Source: Candidatus Gastranaerophilales bacterium (lineage in GTDB: Bacteria; Cyanobacteriota; Vampirovibrionia; Gastranaerophilales; Gastranaerophilaceae). Taken from it: DNA of 64,000 nt. The translations under genes and the position numbers were made by a program. The notes beneath the pieces were generated by a model, which saw nothing but the letters and a program-made list of their open reading frames with translations, did no database searches and had not been told where the DNA came from. Position 1 is the first letter of the stretch; every line of letters starts with the position of its first letter. Location: assembly GCA_944323395.1 (NCBI GenBank), contig CALUSI010000006.1, positions 1-64,000 on the forward strand, written 5' to 3'. Positions 49,488-57,203 of this stretch are shown here, one piece after another.

Positions 49488-51929
49488 ATGAGAAAATTAT
49501 TGAGTGCAGCAGTTGCTTTTGGTGTTTTAGCCTCAACATCATTAATGCCGATCGCCTATGCAGATGTTGCAGTGAATGCGTTACCAAGTTTGGATAATGC
49601 AATTAATGCAAATGTAACAACAAACGGTTCAAATATGAACATTCAAATTCAAGGCGGGCAAGGTAGTCTAGGATCATTACAATGGAATGATTTCAATGTG
49701 GGAAAAGATGCAAGTGTAAATTATGAGTTTACTGCACACAACCAAACAGCATTAAATAAGGTTAATGCAACTGGAGGTATTTCTCAAATATATGGACAAA
49801 TAACTACATCAGGCTGTGCTGGTTGCGGTTATGACGCTACAGGTAAGGTTATATTAATCAATCCAAATGGTGTTTTATTTGGAGATGGAGCAAATGTTAA
49901 TTTAAATTCATTCACTGTATCAACAATGGATGGTGAATATGATAATGTTAATCATCAACTTCAGTTAAACAAAGGTGCTGACCAAAGTGATTTTGGTATT
50001 GTGGTTGAAAATGGTGCAACTGTTCATGGCGATAAGAATGTGACATTTGCATCAAATAATATTACTTTATATAATGGTTCAAAAATTTCAACAAATGTAG
50101 GACCTAATGTTGGTGATACTTCATATGGAAAAGTGAAATTAGTTACAGCAGATGGTGTAAATTTCACATATTACAATAATGGTGCAGTAAAAGAAATTTC
50201 TGACATCAAAGGTTCTACTGATAAAATGTTTATTTCTATCAATGGTGATTTAAAAGCAGGAAATATTGATGTAAGAAATTATTCGACAGATGCAGGTAGT
50301 GAGATAAATCTAAAAGGAGCTACATTAAAAGCTACAAAAGCTGTAAAAGGAAATGATGGAAATATTTGGTTAACAGCATCAAACAAAATTGTAGCAGAAG
50401 ATACAACATTTGAAACAGCAAATTATACAGATGAAGCAGCAGCAGTAGAAGGCGGTAATGTTAGATTCTTAGCCGGTAAAAAAGTTTCAGTAGGAACAAG
50501 CAAAATCAATTCAGTAGGAAATGTTGATGTTACTTCGCAAAACTATGATGTAGTATTAGATAAGACTGAAGTAGCAGCGGCTAAAGATGTTAATGTAAAA
50601 GCTGCAAACATTGCTTCAATACAAAATGGATCAAGTGTATCTGGAAAAAATGTTTCTTTAAATGGTAAAGCAAGAGCTCAAGTTAATAATTCTGCAATTA
50701 CTGCAAAAGAAAATGTTAATATAGAATCTGAAGAGTTAGCATGGGCGGAAAAAGCAGAAATTAATGCAGGAAAAGATATTAATGTTAAAGCTACAAAAGG
50801 TTCTTTGTTATTAAATAATTCATTGATGGCTGCTAAAAATAATATTAACTTGACATCAAAAGATTCTATTTCATCACAAAAGTTAGCTGGTAGTACATTT
50901 ACTGCCGAAAAAGATGTTAATGTGGAATCGACAGAAGACAGTGTAATATTAACGAGTACATCTCAGTTCAAACCTAAAGCTTCTTTGAATTTGAATGCAG
51001 CAAAGAATGTTGAAATTAATTCAAAAGGAGATTTAACAACTGAAAAAACAAACATTACTGCAGGTGAAAATGTTTTCTTAACATCTGCAGAAGGTTCAGT
51101 AAATGTTAAGGATAGCACAAAATTCTTATCAGGTAAAAAAGTATATATTAAAGGTGCAAATGATGTTAGTACAACAGGCACAGTTGATATGAACAATATT
51201 CAAACAAATATTCAAGCTGGTAATGATGTAGATGTTAATTTGGCTAATGTTGGAAACAGACAAAATGGTTTAATCGCAAAAGCTGGTCATAATATGACAG
51301 TTACAACAGACGGAACATTATCTGTATCAAGTTTAATTTCAGGTAATGATATGACTCTTAATGCAAATAAAGTAATCGCTGGTCTTCCATATACTGATGA
51401 GACAAAATTACCAGAAGATACAGTAAGTGAACGTTCATATATTGAAGTAGGCGGTGAGTTTACATCAAATGTTGCAAACGATAATTATGAAATCACTGCA
51501 TCTGGTGAACCTACTAATGATGGTAAATATAACCAAAAACATCATATTCAATACGGCGAAGATGAAAAAATCTTATTGGTAAACAAAAGACCAAGAGATA
51601 ATAACGTAACAGACCCTGATTTGGGTGATAATGACAATGGTAATGAAATAGACCCAATAAAACCTGGAGAAGTTCCTACTGATCCAAATCCTTCAGAACC
51701 TGGTGACGGTGGCAACACTGGTGATGGCGGTGACGGCGGTAACACTGGAGATGGCGGTGACGGTGGCAACACTGGCGATGGTGGCGACGGTGGTAACACT
51801 GGAGATGGAGAAGGATGCGAAGATACTCCAAATGGTGATAATGTAGAAAATGAGCAAGCTCCTGGCTTATTATCAACTGGTGATTTGTTAAAATACTCAG
51901 TTCAAACAAATGATAAAAAACAATTCTAA
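49488..51929 (+). CDS. TpsA-type filamentous-haemagglutinin-like exoprotein 1
   Basis: I choose the ATG at 49488 (GGAG ribosome-binding site; an earlier ATG at 49455 is out of context). The 813-residue product has a signal peptide (RKLLSAAVAFGVLASTSLMPIAYA). The TPS secretion domain follows, with IQIQGGQGSLGSLQWNDFNVGK and ILINPNGVLFGDGANVNLNS, the conserved N-P-N-G and N-x-x-G motif. A Cys pair (SGCAGCGYD) lies just before NPNG. The passenger is a beta-helix of repeated V-x-V-x-A units (AGKDINVKA, AKENVNIES). The C-terminus has a (GDGGNTGDG) repeat and ends in a short helical tail. It is transcribed towards a second paralogue and divergent from tpsB, its likely transporter. Confidence 0.93.
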   Translation: MRKLLSAAVAFGVLASTSLMPIAYADVAVNALPSLDNAINANVTTNGSNMNIQIQGGQGSLGSLQWNDFNVGKDASVNYEFTAHNQTALNKVNATGGISQIYGQITTSGCAGCGYDATGKVILINPNGVLFGDGANVNLNSFTVSTMDGEYDNVNHQLQLNKGADQSDFGIVVENGATVHGDKNVTFASNNITLYNGSKISTNVGPNVGDTSYGKVKLVTADGVNFTYYNNGAVKEISDIKGSTDKMFISINGDLKAGNIDVRNYSTDAGSEINLKGATLKATKAVKGNDGNIWLTASNKIVAEDTTFETANYTDEAAAVEGGNVRFLAGKKVSVGTSKINSVGNVDVTSQNYDVVLDKTEVAAAKDVNVKAANIASIQNGSSVSGKNVSLNGKARAQVNNSAITAKENVNIESEELAWAEKAEINAGKDINVKATKGSLLLNNSLMAAKNNINLTSKDSISSQKLAGSTFTAEKDVNVESTEDSVILTSTSQFKPKASLNLNAAKNVEINSKGDLTTEKTNITAGENVFLTSAEGSVNVKDSTKFLSGKKVYIKGANDVSTTGTVDMNNIQTNIQAGNDVDVNLANVGNRQNGLIAKAGHNMTVTTDGTLSVSSLISGNDMTLNANKVIAGLPYTDETKLPEDTVSERSYIEVGGEFTSNVANDNYEITASGEPTNDGKYNQKHHIQYGEDEKILLVNKRPRDNNVTDPDLGDNDNGNEIDPIKPGEVPTDPNPSEPGDGGNTGDGGDGGNTGDGGDGGNTGDGGDGGNTGDGEGCEDTPNGDNVENEQAPGLLSTGDLLKYSVQTNDKKQF
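49572..50629 (+). repeat. TpsA1 segment duplicated in TpsA2 (partner 52317-53370)
   Basis: The secretion domain and the first beta-helix turns are nearly identical in both proteins, with high nucleotide identity. Identity falls off after the IASIQNGS codons. Similarity returns in the last part (LIAKAGH, ISGNDM, YIEVGG, HHIQYG). Confidence 0.85.
51702..51809 (+). repeat. Four tandem 27-bp repeats (GDGGNTGDG units)
   Basis: Four in-frame copies of GDGGNTGDG make a Gly/Asp-rich linker near the TpsA1 C-terminus, between a Pro-rich stretch and a Cys/Asn-rich tail. The codons vary, so selection acts on the peptide. The antisense proline-rich ORF is a shadow. Confidence 0.9.
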
Positions 51930-51951
51930 TTACTGAATTCTAGTTAGTTAT

Positions 51952-51990
51952 AAAAGCAGAGAAAAATTTCGATTTTTCTCTGCTTTTTTG
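51952..51990 (+). terminator. tpsA1 terminator with UUCG tetraloop
   Basis: A 16-bp stem (51952-51967 with 51972-51987) closes a TTCG tetraloop and ends in a T run. It follows the tpsA1 stop by 23 bp. Confidence 0.93.
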
Positions 51991-52232
51991 TGTAACAAAT
52001 TATTAATAAAACTATAATAATTTGTAAATTTGTCGGACTAAAAGTTTTTTATATAGTATATATAGTTATAGAATTTTAAGAGAGATTTATATTAGATATA
52101 CATTAAAAGTTTGTAACAATAAAAAATAAATTGTAAACATATTTTATGTATTTAGCAATTTTTTTTTTTAGAGTACTTACAAATAATATAAAAAAAGAAT
52201 TATTTAACATGAAAAATAAAGGAAAGAAGAAA
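51991..52232 (+). promoter_or_regulatory. tpsA2 promoter region
   Basis: TTGTCG (52030-52035) and TATAGT (52052-52057) give a 16-bp-spaced promoter candidate. A second TATATT/TTGTAA-rich stretch follows. A leader of about 170 nt would precede ATG 52233. No gene is visible. Confidence 0.4.
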
Positions 52233-54080
52233 ATGAAAAAACTTTTAAGCACAACAATTGCGGTAGGTATTTTCGCTTCATTGAGTATCTCCCCTGTATT
52301 CGCAGATGTATCAGCTAATGCATTACCAAGTCTGAATAACAAAGTTAATGCAGATGTGACAACAAGTGGTTCCAATATGAACATACAGATTCAAGGTGGA
52401 CAAGGCAGTCTTGGAACATTGAATTGGAATAATTACAACATAGGAAAAGATGCAAGCGTAAATTATGAATTTTCGGCTCACAACCAAACAGCATTAAATA
52501 AAGTAGATGCTGCTGGTGGTATTTCTCAAATATATGGTAAAATAACAACTTCAGGTTGTGCAGGTTGCGGATATGATGCAACAGGAAAAGTTATATTAAT
52601 TAACCCTAATGGTGTTTTATTTGGAGATGGAGCGAATGTTAATTTGAATTCATTCACAGTATCAACAATGGATGGAGAATATGATACAGCGACAAACCAA
52701 TTAAAATTGAACAAAGGTTCAAACCAAAGTGATTTTGGAATAGTAGTTGAAAATGGTGCAACAGTACATGGTGATAAGAATGTGACATTTGCATCAAATA
52801 ACATTACTTTATATAATGGCTCAAAAATTTCAACAAATGTTGGTCCTAATGTTGGTGATGCTTCTTATGGAAAAATTAAATTGGTTACAGCAGATGGTGT
52901 AAATTTCACATATTACAATAATGGTGCGGTAAAAGAAATTTCTGATATCAAAGGGTCAACAGATAAAATGTATATTTCAATAAATGGAGATATACAATCT
53001 GGAAACATTGACGTAAGAAATTACTCAACAGATGAAGCAAGTGAAATAAACTTAAAAGGAGCAACATTAAAAGCAACAAAAGCTGTTGAAGGAAATGATG
53101 GAAATATTTGGCTAACAGCATCAAATAAGATAGTAGCGGAAGATTCTACATTTGAGACTGCAAATTATACAGATGAAGCAGCAGCAGTAGAAGGCGGCAA
53201 TGTAAGATTTTTAGCCGGTAAAAAAGTTTCAGTCGGAACAAGTAAAATCAATTCAGTAGGAAATGTTGATGTTACATCACAAAATTATGATGTAGTATTA
53301 GACAAGACCGAAGTAGCCGCAGCAAAAGATGTAAATGTAAAAGCTGCAAACATTGCTTCAATACAAAATGGTTCTAAAGTAAAAGCTAAAAATATTAAAG
53401 TAAAATCTGATAAAGATGCTTGGACTTCTAATTCAAGTTTAGATGCTGATTTAATCACTATCGAAGCAGGAAATGATGTTGTAGCATATAATGTTGATTT
53501 AAATAATAAGAAAACAGTTATTAATGCAGGAAATGATGTTGATATCAATGTTAAAAATGTTGGTGAAAGACAAAACGGTTTAATCGCAAAAGCCGGCCAC
53601 GATATGAAAATTAAAACTGATGGTGCATTATCTGTTTCAAGCTTAATTTCTGGTAATGATATGACAATTGATGCTAAAGAAGTTATTTCTGGTTATGATA
53701 AAACTTCAAATATTTTAAGAGAAGAAGGCGATAGTGCTGATCGTGCATATATTGAAGTTGGCGGTAAATTCACATCAAATCCTTCTTACGAAGTTACTGA
53801 TTCTGCAGACTTAACAGCTGATGGTAAATATAATCAAAGACATCATATTCAATATGGTGATGGTTCAGAAAAGATATTGTTAGTTACTAAACTTCCATAT
53901 ACTCCACCAATTGATCCAAATGTACCAGAAGTTGAAGATGATCAAGCTACAATGTTAAACAAATTACCAAGACAACCTGAAGTATTTAACAATTCAACAG
54001 TTATAAATGATGGTAGAACAACCTTTGTAGATGTATTCGCTGCAGCTAGTCAAATAGAAATTGAAGAAGATGAAGAATAA
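52233..54080 (+). CDS. TpsA-type filamentous-haemagglutinin-like exoprotein 2
   Basis: I choose ATG 52233 (GGAAAGAAG run upstream), giving 615 residues beginning MKKLLSTTIAVGIFAS, as in TpsA1; in-frame ATGs at 52209 and 52146 would add a basic or hydrophobic tail. It carries the same secretion domain (SGCAGCGYD, INPNGVLFGDGANVN). The middle of the beta-helix is about 170 residues shorter than in TpsA1. It lacks the GDGG linker and has instead a short tail with VDVFAAASQIEIEEDEE. The shared C-terminal beta-helix end (LIAKAGHDMKIKTDGALSV, YIEVGGKFTS) is kept. It probably also uses the upstream TpsB. The start is the least certain part. Confidence 0.9.
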   Translation: MKKLLSTTIAVGIFASLSISPVFADVSANALPSLNNKVNADVTTSGSNMNIQIQGGQGSLGTLNWNNYNIGKDASVNYEFSAHNQTALNKVDAAGGISQIYGKITTSGCAGCGYDATGKVILINPNGVLFGDGANVNLNSFTVSTMDGEYDTATNQLKLNKGSNQSDFGIVVENGATVHGDKNVTFASNNITLYNGSKISTNVGPNVGDASYGKIKLVTADGVNFTYYNNGAVKEISDIKGSTDKMYISINGDIQSGNIDVRNYSTDEASEINLKGATLKATKAVEGNDGNIWLTASNKIVAEDSTFETANYTDEAAAVEGGNVRFLAGKKVSVGTSKINSVGNVDVTSQNYDVVLDKTEVAAAKDVNVKAANIASIQNGSKVKAKNIKVKSDKDAWTSNSSLDADLITIEAGNDVVAYNVDLNNKKTVINAGNDVDINVKNVGERQNGLIAKAGHDMKIKTDGALSVSSLISGNDMTIDAKEVISGYDKTSNILREEGDSADRAYIEVGGKFTSNPSYEVTDSADLTADGKYNQRHHIQYGDGSEKILLVTKLPYTPPIDPNVPEVEDDQATMLNKLPRQPEVFNNSTVINDGRTTFVDVFAAASQIEIEEDEE

Positions 54081-54103
54081 TCGAACAATTGGTTAAAAAT
54101 ATT

Positions 54104-54134
54104 AAAAAGGAACCCGAAAAGGTTCCTTTTTATT
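54104..54134 (+). terminator. tpsA2 terminator
   Basis: An 11-bp stem (54104-54114 with 54121-54131) with loop CGAAAA ends in a T run. It follows tpsA2 by 24 bp and precedes the TPR gene. Confidence 0.88.
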
Positions 54135-54193
54135 TGACTTAATTCTTTTACTTAGGATAACATATAATAAGTATAAAGAGGTGTTTTGGTTTT

Positions 54194-55945
54194 ATGAAGT
54201 TAAAAATATTTTGTCTTTTTACAATATTTCTAATGGGAGCATCTGTTTTTGCAGATGCAATTATAAATAGAAATATTCATAAAAAAAATAGTGCTATACA
54301 AAATTCAAGTATCATCTATAGTAATTTTGATAGTAATTATGATGAAGAGTCTTTTAGTCTTGCTATAAAAGAAGTCAAAGACAAGATTCGTTTGAATCCT
54401 AATGATTATATATTATATGCTTCGTTGGTGGATTTGTATATAAAATCAAAAGATTATGATAAAGCATATGAAGAACTCGTTTTCCTTGTAAATTTGTCAA
54501 AACAAAATAAACTAAATTCAACTTTGAAAAATTATATTACAAATGTATATAATCAAAATAAAACAATGTTGAAGTATTCTAAAAATAAAGGTATGCTTTA
54601 TTTAAATTTTGCCTTGATTGCATTGATAATTGATGATAAATCCTTAGCCGAAACATATATTAATAAAGCATCTAATTATTCATTAGGTTCTAATTATATA
54701 AAAGGAGCTTTTTCTCTAGTATTCGATTCTAGTGAAAATTTAGATAAAGCAGTTGCTATTTGTGAAAAAATTATTACTAAGAATCCAAATGATTTTGAAA
54801 TTAGAAAGCTTAGAGCATCTTATCTTGTCCAAAGTAAGGATATAGATGGGGCTATTTATGAATATTCAAATATTCTATATATTGTTCCAACAGATGAAGA
54901 TTCGAAATTTTCTATATATAAATTATTGTCATTGAAAAATGCAACTGAAAAAGAAATTATAAAAGCAATATATAAGACAGATAAGCCTGATTATGAACTT
55001 GTATATTCTGATTTTGCAGGTATGTTTATAAACCGTGAAGACCTAGATACTGCAGAATTTTATGCGAATATATTGGTAGAAAAATATCCAAATAATCCAA
55101 AAGGTTATATTTTATTATCAGAAATTTACATGAAAAAAGGAAAACTTAGAGAATCATATGAAGTATTAACAAAGGCTAGAGATAAAGCAGATAGTAATGA
55201 AGTAATTGCGAAATATAATGTTTTGTTAGCTAAACTCTCTGATGAACCGGTCAAAGAAGCAAATTCTTTAATATCTGCGGGATTATATCAACAAGCATTA
55301 GATGTTTTAGATAGTGCCAGTCAAGAAAATTTATACGTTATATTAACTCAGGCAAGAGCCAATTATCTTTTGAATAATAAGCAGACTACTTTTGAGCTTT
55401 TAAATAAATCAATGATTTTATATCCAAAAAATTCAGACGTTTATTGTGCATTTGGGTACATATATTTACAAGAAAATGATTTAGAAAGTGCAAGAAAGTA
55501 TGTTAATAATTCTTTAAAAATAAATCCAAAAAATAAAACAGCTTTAGACTTACAAGATTTACTTAATAATGCGGAATCAAAAAGATATATAAGTTCAATT
55601 GTTTCTTCTTATGAAGTGCAAAATTATGCAGAATCAATGCGTTTGGTAGATGAAGCACTTAAAATAAATAAAAAAGATCCAATTTTATATTTTTATAAAG
55701 CATTAAACTATATAGCTCAGAATAATTATGCTGCGTCTACCGCTCATTTATATAAATGTTTAGAGTTAGATAAAAATAATATTCAGGTATATTTTTATTT
55801 AGGACTTGCATTTGATAATTTATCAGAGTCTGAAAATGCTTTAACTTATTATAAAAAATTTATTGACTTGTTACCAAAAGATGATTATGGTGAAAGTGAA
55901 AAATTAGATTATGCAAAAGCACGTATAAATAAGTTGAAAAACTGA
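54194..55945 (+). CDS. Exported TPR-repeat protein
   Basis: This 583-residue product begins with a signal peptide (KLKIFCLFTIFLMGASVFA, cleavage after FADA). It then consists of TPR-like helical repeats: YILYASLVDLYIKSKDYDKAY, AVAICEKIITKNPNDFEIRKLRA, NPKGYILLSEIYMKKGKLRES, VYCAFGYIYLQENDLESARKY and YFYLGLAFDNLSESENALTYY. Such proteins organise periplasmic complexes. The GAGGTG ribosome-binding site sits a little far from ATG, while GGTTTTATG over the start codon is complementary to 9 nt of the candidate sRNA. Cell location should be periplasmic or outer-membrane associated. No partner is obvious; it follows the tpsA cluster. Confidence 0.88.
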   Translation: MKLKIFCLFTIFLMGASVFADAIINRNIHKKNSAIQNSSIIYSNFDSNYDEESFSLAIKEVKDKIRLNPNDYILYASLVDLYIKSKDYDKAYEELVFLVNLSKQNKLNSTLKNYITNVYNQNKTMLKYSKNKGMLYLNFALIALIIDDKSLAETYINKASNYSLGSNYIKGAFSLVFDSSENLDKAVAICEKIITKNPNDFEIRKLRASYLVQSKDIDGAIYEYSNILYIVPTDEDSKFSIYKLLSLKNATEKEIIKAIYKTDKPDYELVYSDFAGMFINREDLDTAEFYANILVEKYPNNPKGYILLSEIYMKKGKLRESYEVLTKARDKADSNEVIAKYNVLLAKLSDEPVKEANSLISAGLYQQALDVLDSASQENLYVILTQARANYLLNNKQTTFELLNKSMILYPKNSDVYCAFGYIYLQENDLESARKYVNNSLKINPKNKTALDLQDLLNNAESKRYISSIVSSYEVQNYAESMRLVDEALKINKKDPILYFYKALNYIAQNNYAASTAHLYKCLELDKNNIQVYFYLGLAFDNLSESENALTYYKKFIDLLPKDDYGESEKLDYAKARINKLKN

Positions 55946-55994
55946 TTTATTTTTACAATATTTGACATTTGTACACAATCATGTTCAACTTTGC

Positions 55995-56000
55995 TATTAT
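55995..56000 (+). promoter_or_regulatory. -10 box TATTAT, 6 nt before ATG 56007
   Basis: TATTAT lies exactly 6 nt upstream of the ATG, within the short gap after the TPR gene. TTGACA at 55962-55967 is 27 bp away and unlikely to pair with it. Confidence 0.4.
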
Positions 56001-56006
56001 GTAATA

Positions 56007-56252
56007 ATGGATATCTTAAAGACATTTGAAATATTTTTATCGGCTCCAATAAGTATAATTCACAAACGTAATATAAAAATTATGCATATTGAAACAAATA
56101 TTTTTGCTCAAAAAATGCCCGTTGATATCAGTTTTGATGATGATATACAGTTGACAGTTTATAACAATAAAAAAGTATATAAATTGCTTTCAAGTGTAAT
56201 ATATAAGAAAAGATTAAAAGATGAAAATAACAAAAGCAAAGTTTCTTATTAG
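56007..56252 (+). CDS. Small hypothetical protein upstream of engB
   Basis: From ATG 56007 (TATTAT 6 nt upstream) the product is 81 residues, MDILKTFEIFLSAPISII at the N-terminus. A beta-rich stretch with VDISFDDDIQLTVYNNKKVYKLL and a Lys-rich tail follow. The last 32 bp overlap engB in another frame. A longer ORF begins at 55962, before the promoter. There is no signal peptide or recognised domain. It probably forms a transcript with engB. Confidence 0.55.
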   Translation: MDILKTFEIFLSAPISIIHKRNIKIMHIETNIFAQKMPVDISFDDDIQLTVYNNKKVYKLLSSVIYKKRLKDENNKSKVSY

Positions 56253-56802
56253 TGCTCCTACAATAAAAGAATGTCCTGATTTAAAATTGCCTGAATTCGC
56301 TTTAATTGGACGTTCAAATGTTGGAAAGTCTTCGTTTATCAATGCACTTGTAAATATAAATGGACTTGCAAAAACAAGTAATACTCCTGGAAAAACTAAA
56401 TTAATAAATTTGTTTAATATTAACGATGCTTTTGTTTTTGCTGATTTACCGGGATATGGTTATGCAAAGGTTTCTGGTAAAGTTCAAAACCAATGGCAAA
56501 AAAGTTTAGAACAATATTTGTTGAAAAGAGAGTCTATTGTTTCTTTAATACAGCTAATAGATTCCAGACACCCTCTACAACAAAATGATTTACAAATGGC
56601 GGAATGGATTAAATATAATAACCTTCCTTGTTTTGTTGTTGCAACAAAAGTTGATCAAATTTCACGATCTAAAATTCTAAATACTTGCAAAGGTTTTGAA
56701 AGAGAACTTGGTTTACCTGTATTCCCTTTTTGTAAAACAGAAAAGTATTATAATCAAAAAATATTTGATAAGATTGAAGAATTAGTCAAATTATCATCCT
56801 AA
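56221..56802 (+). CDS. engB: Ribosome-biogenesis GTP-binding protein YsxC/EngB
   Basis: EngB is an essential GTPase for large-subunit assembly. The 193-residue protein has G1 GRSNVGKSSFI near residue 30, G2 NTPGKTKLINLF, G3 DLPGYGYAKV and G4 TKVDQ, with G5 near FPFCKTEKYY. These and the length are diagnostic. The start overlaps the preceding small gene by 32 bp. The gene ends against a convergent single-helix protein (4-bp overlap). Confidence 0.96.
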   Translation: MKITKAKFLISAPTIKECPDLKLPEFALIGRSNVGKSSFINALVNINGLAKTSNTPGKTKLINLFNINDAFVFADLPGYGYAKVSGKVQNQWQKSLEQYLLKRESIVSLIQLIDSRHPLQQNDLQMAEWIKYNNLPCFVVATKVDQISRSKILNTCKGFERELGLPVFPFCKTEKYYNQKIFDKIEELVKLSS

Positions 56803-57194
56803 TTTTCTTTAGTATTTTCTAAAAATGATTTAATACATTTTTGTATACTACTTGGCGTATTCAAATAAGAATTTCTATTTTTTGAAGCAATATTACTGAC
56901 AATATTATTGTCTTGAGAATTTTCTATAGTATTTTGATTCTCATTTTCAATGTTATAATCCAGATTACTACTTGAAAATTCTTTTTTTCTTTTAAAAATA
57001 AATGCAATAACAAGAAACAGAACAATACAAATAGCCATTGTCCCAAATGAAATTAGAGATTTAGAAGCAAAAGTTTCTATTTCTGATGGTTCAGAAACCG
57101 GAGGGGATGGAATTTCCACCCCCGTATCAAATGATGGAATGTTAAGATTAAACATATCCTTATTATTTTCATTTATTTGAATTGATTCTTCCAT
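56799..57194 (-). CDS. Single-pass membrane protein, unknown
   Basis: I do not recognise this 131-residue protein. Acidic and Pro-rich residues 1-45 (IPSPPVSEPSEIE) precede one membrane helix (FGTMAICIVLFLVIAFIF, residues about 50-68). A basic stop-transfer (KRKKE) and an Asn-rich tail follow, ending in a helix. The helix orientation is consistent with N-out, C-in. It follows rng by 9 bp on the same strand. It may be part of the same transcript as the rng-radical SAM cluster. Confidence 0.65.
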   Translation of the reverse strand: MEESIQINENNKDMFNLNIPSFDTGVEIPSPPVSEPSEIETFASKSLISFGTMAICIVLFLVIAFIFKRKKEFSSSNLDYNIENENQNTIENSQDNNIVSNIASKNRNSYLNTPSSIQKCIKSFLENTKEN

Positions 57195-57203
57195 TTATTA
57201 TAT

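Noticed and set aside
51702-51809. Possible CRISPR array
   Set aside because: The repeats are in frame, abut without spacers and encode a peptide linker.
51548-51909. Proline- and histidine-rich antisense ORFs
   Set aside because: They are reverse-complement shadows of the GDGGNTGDG repeat.
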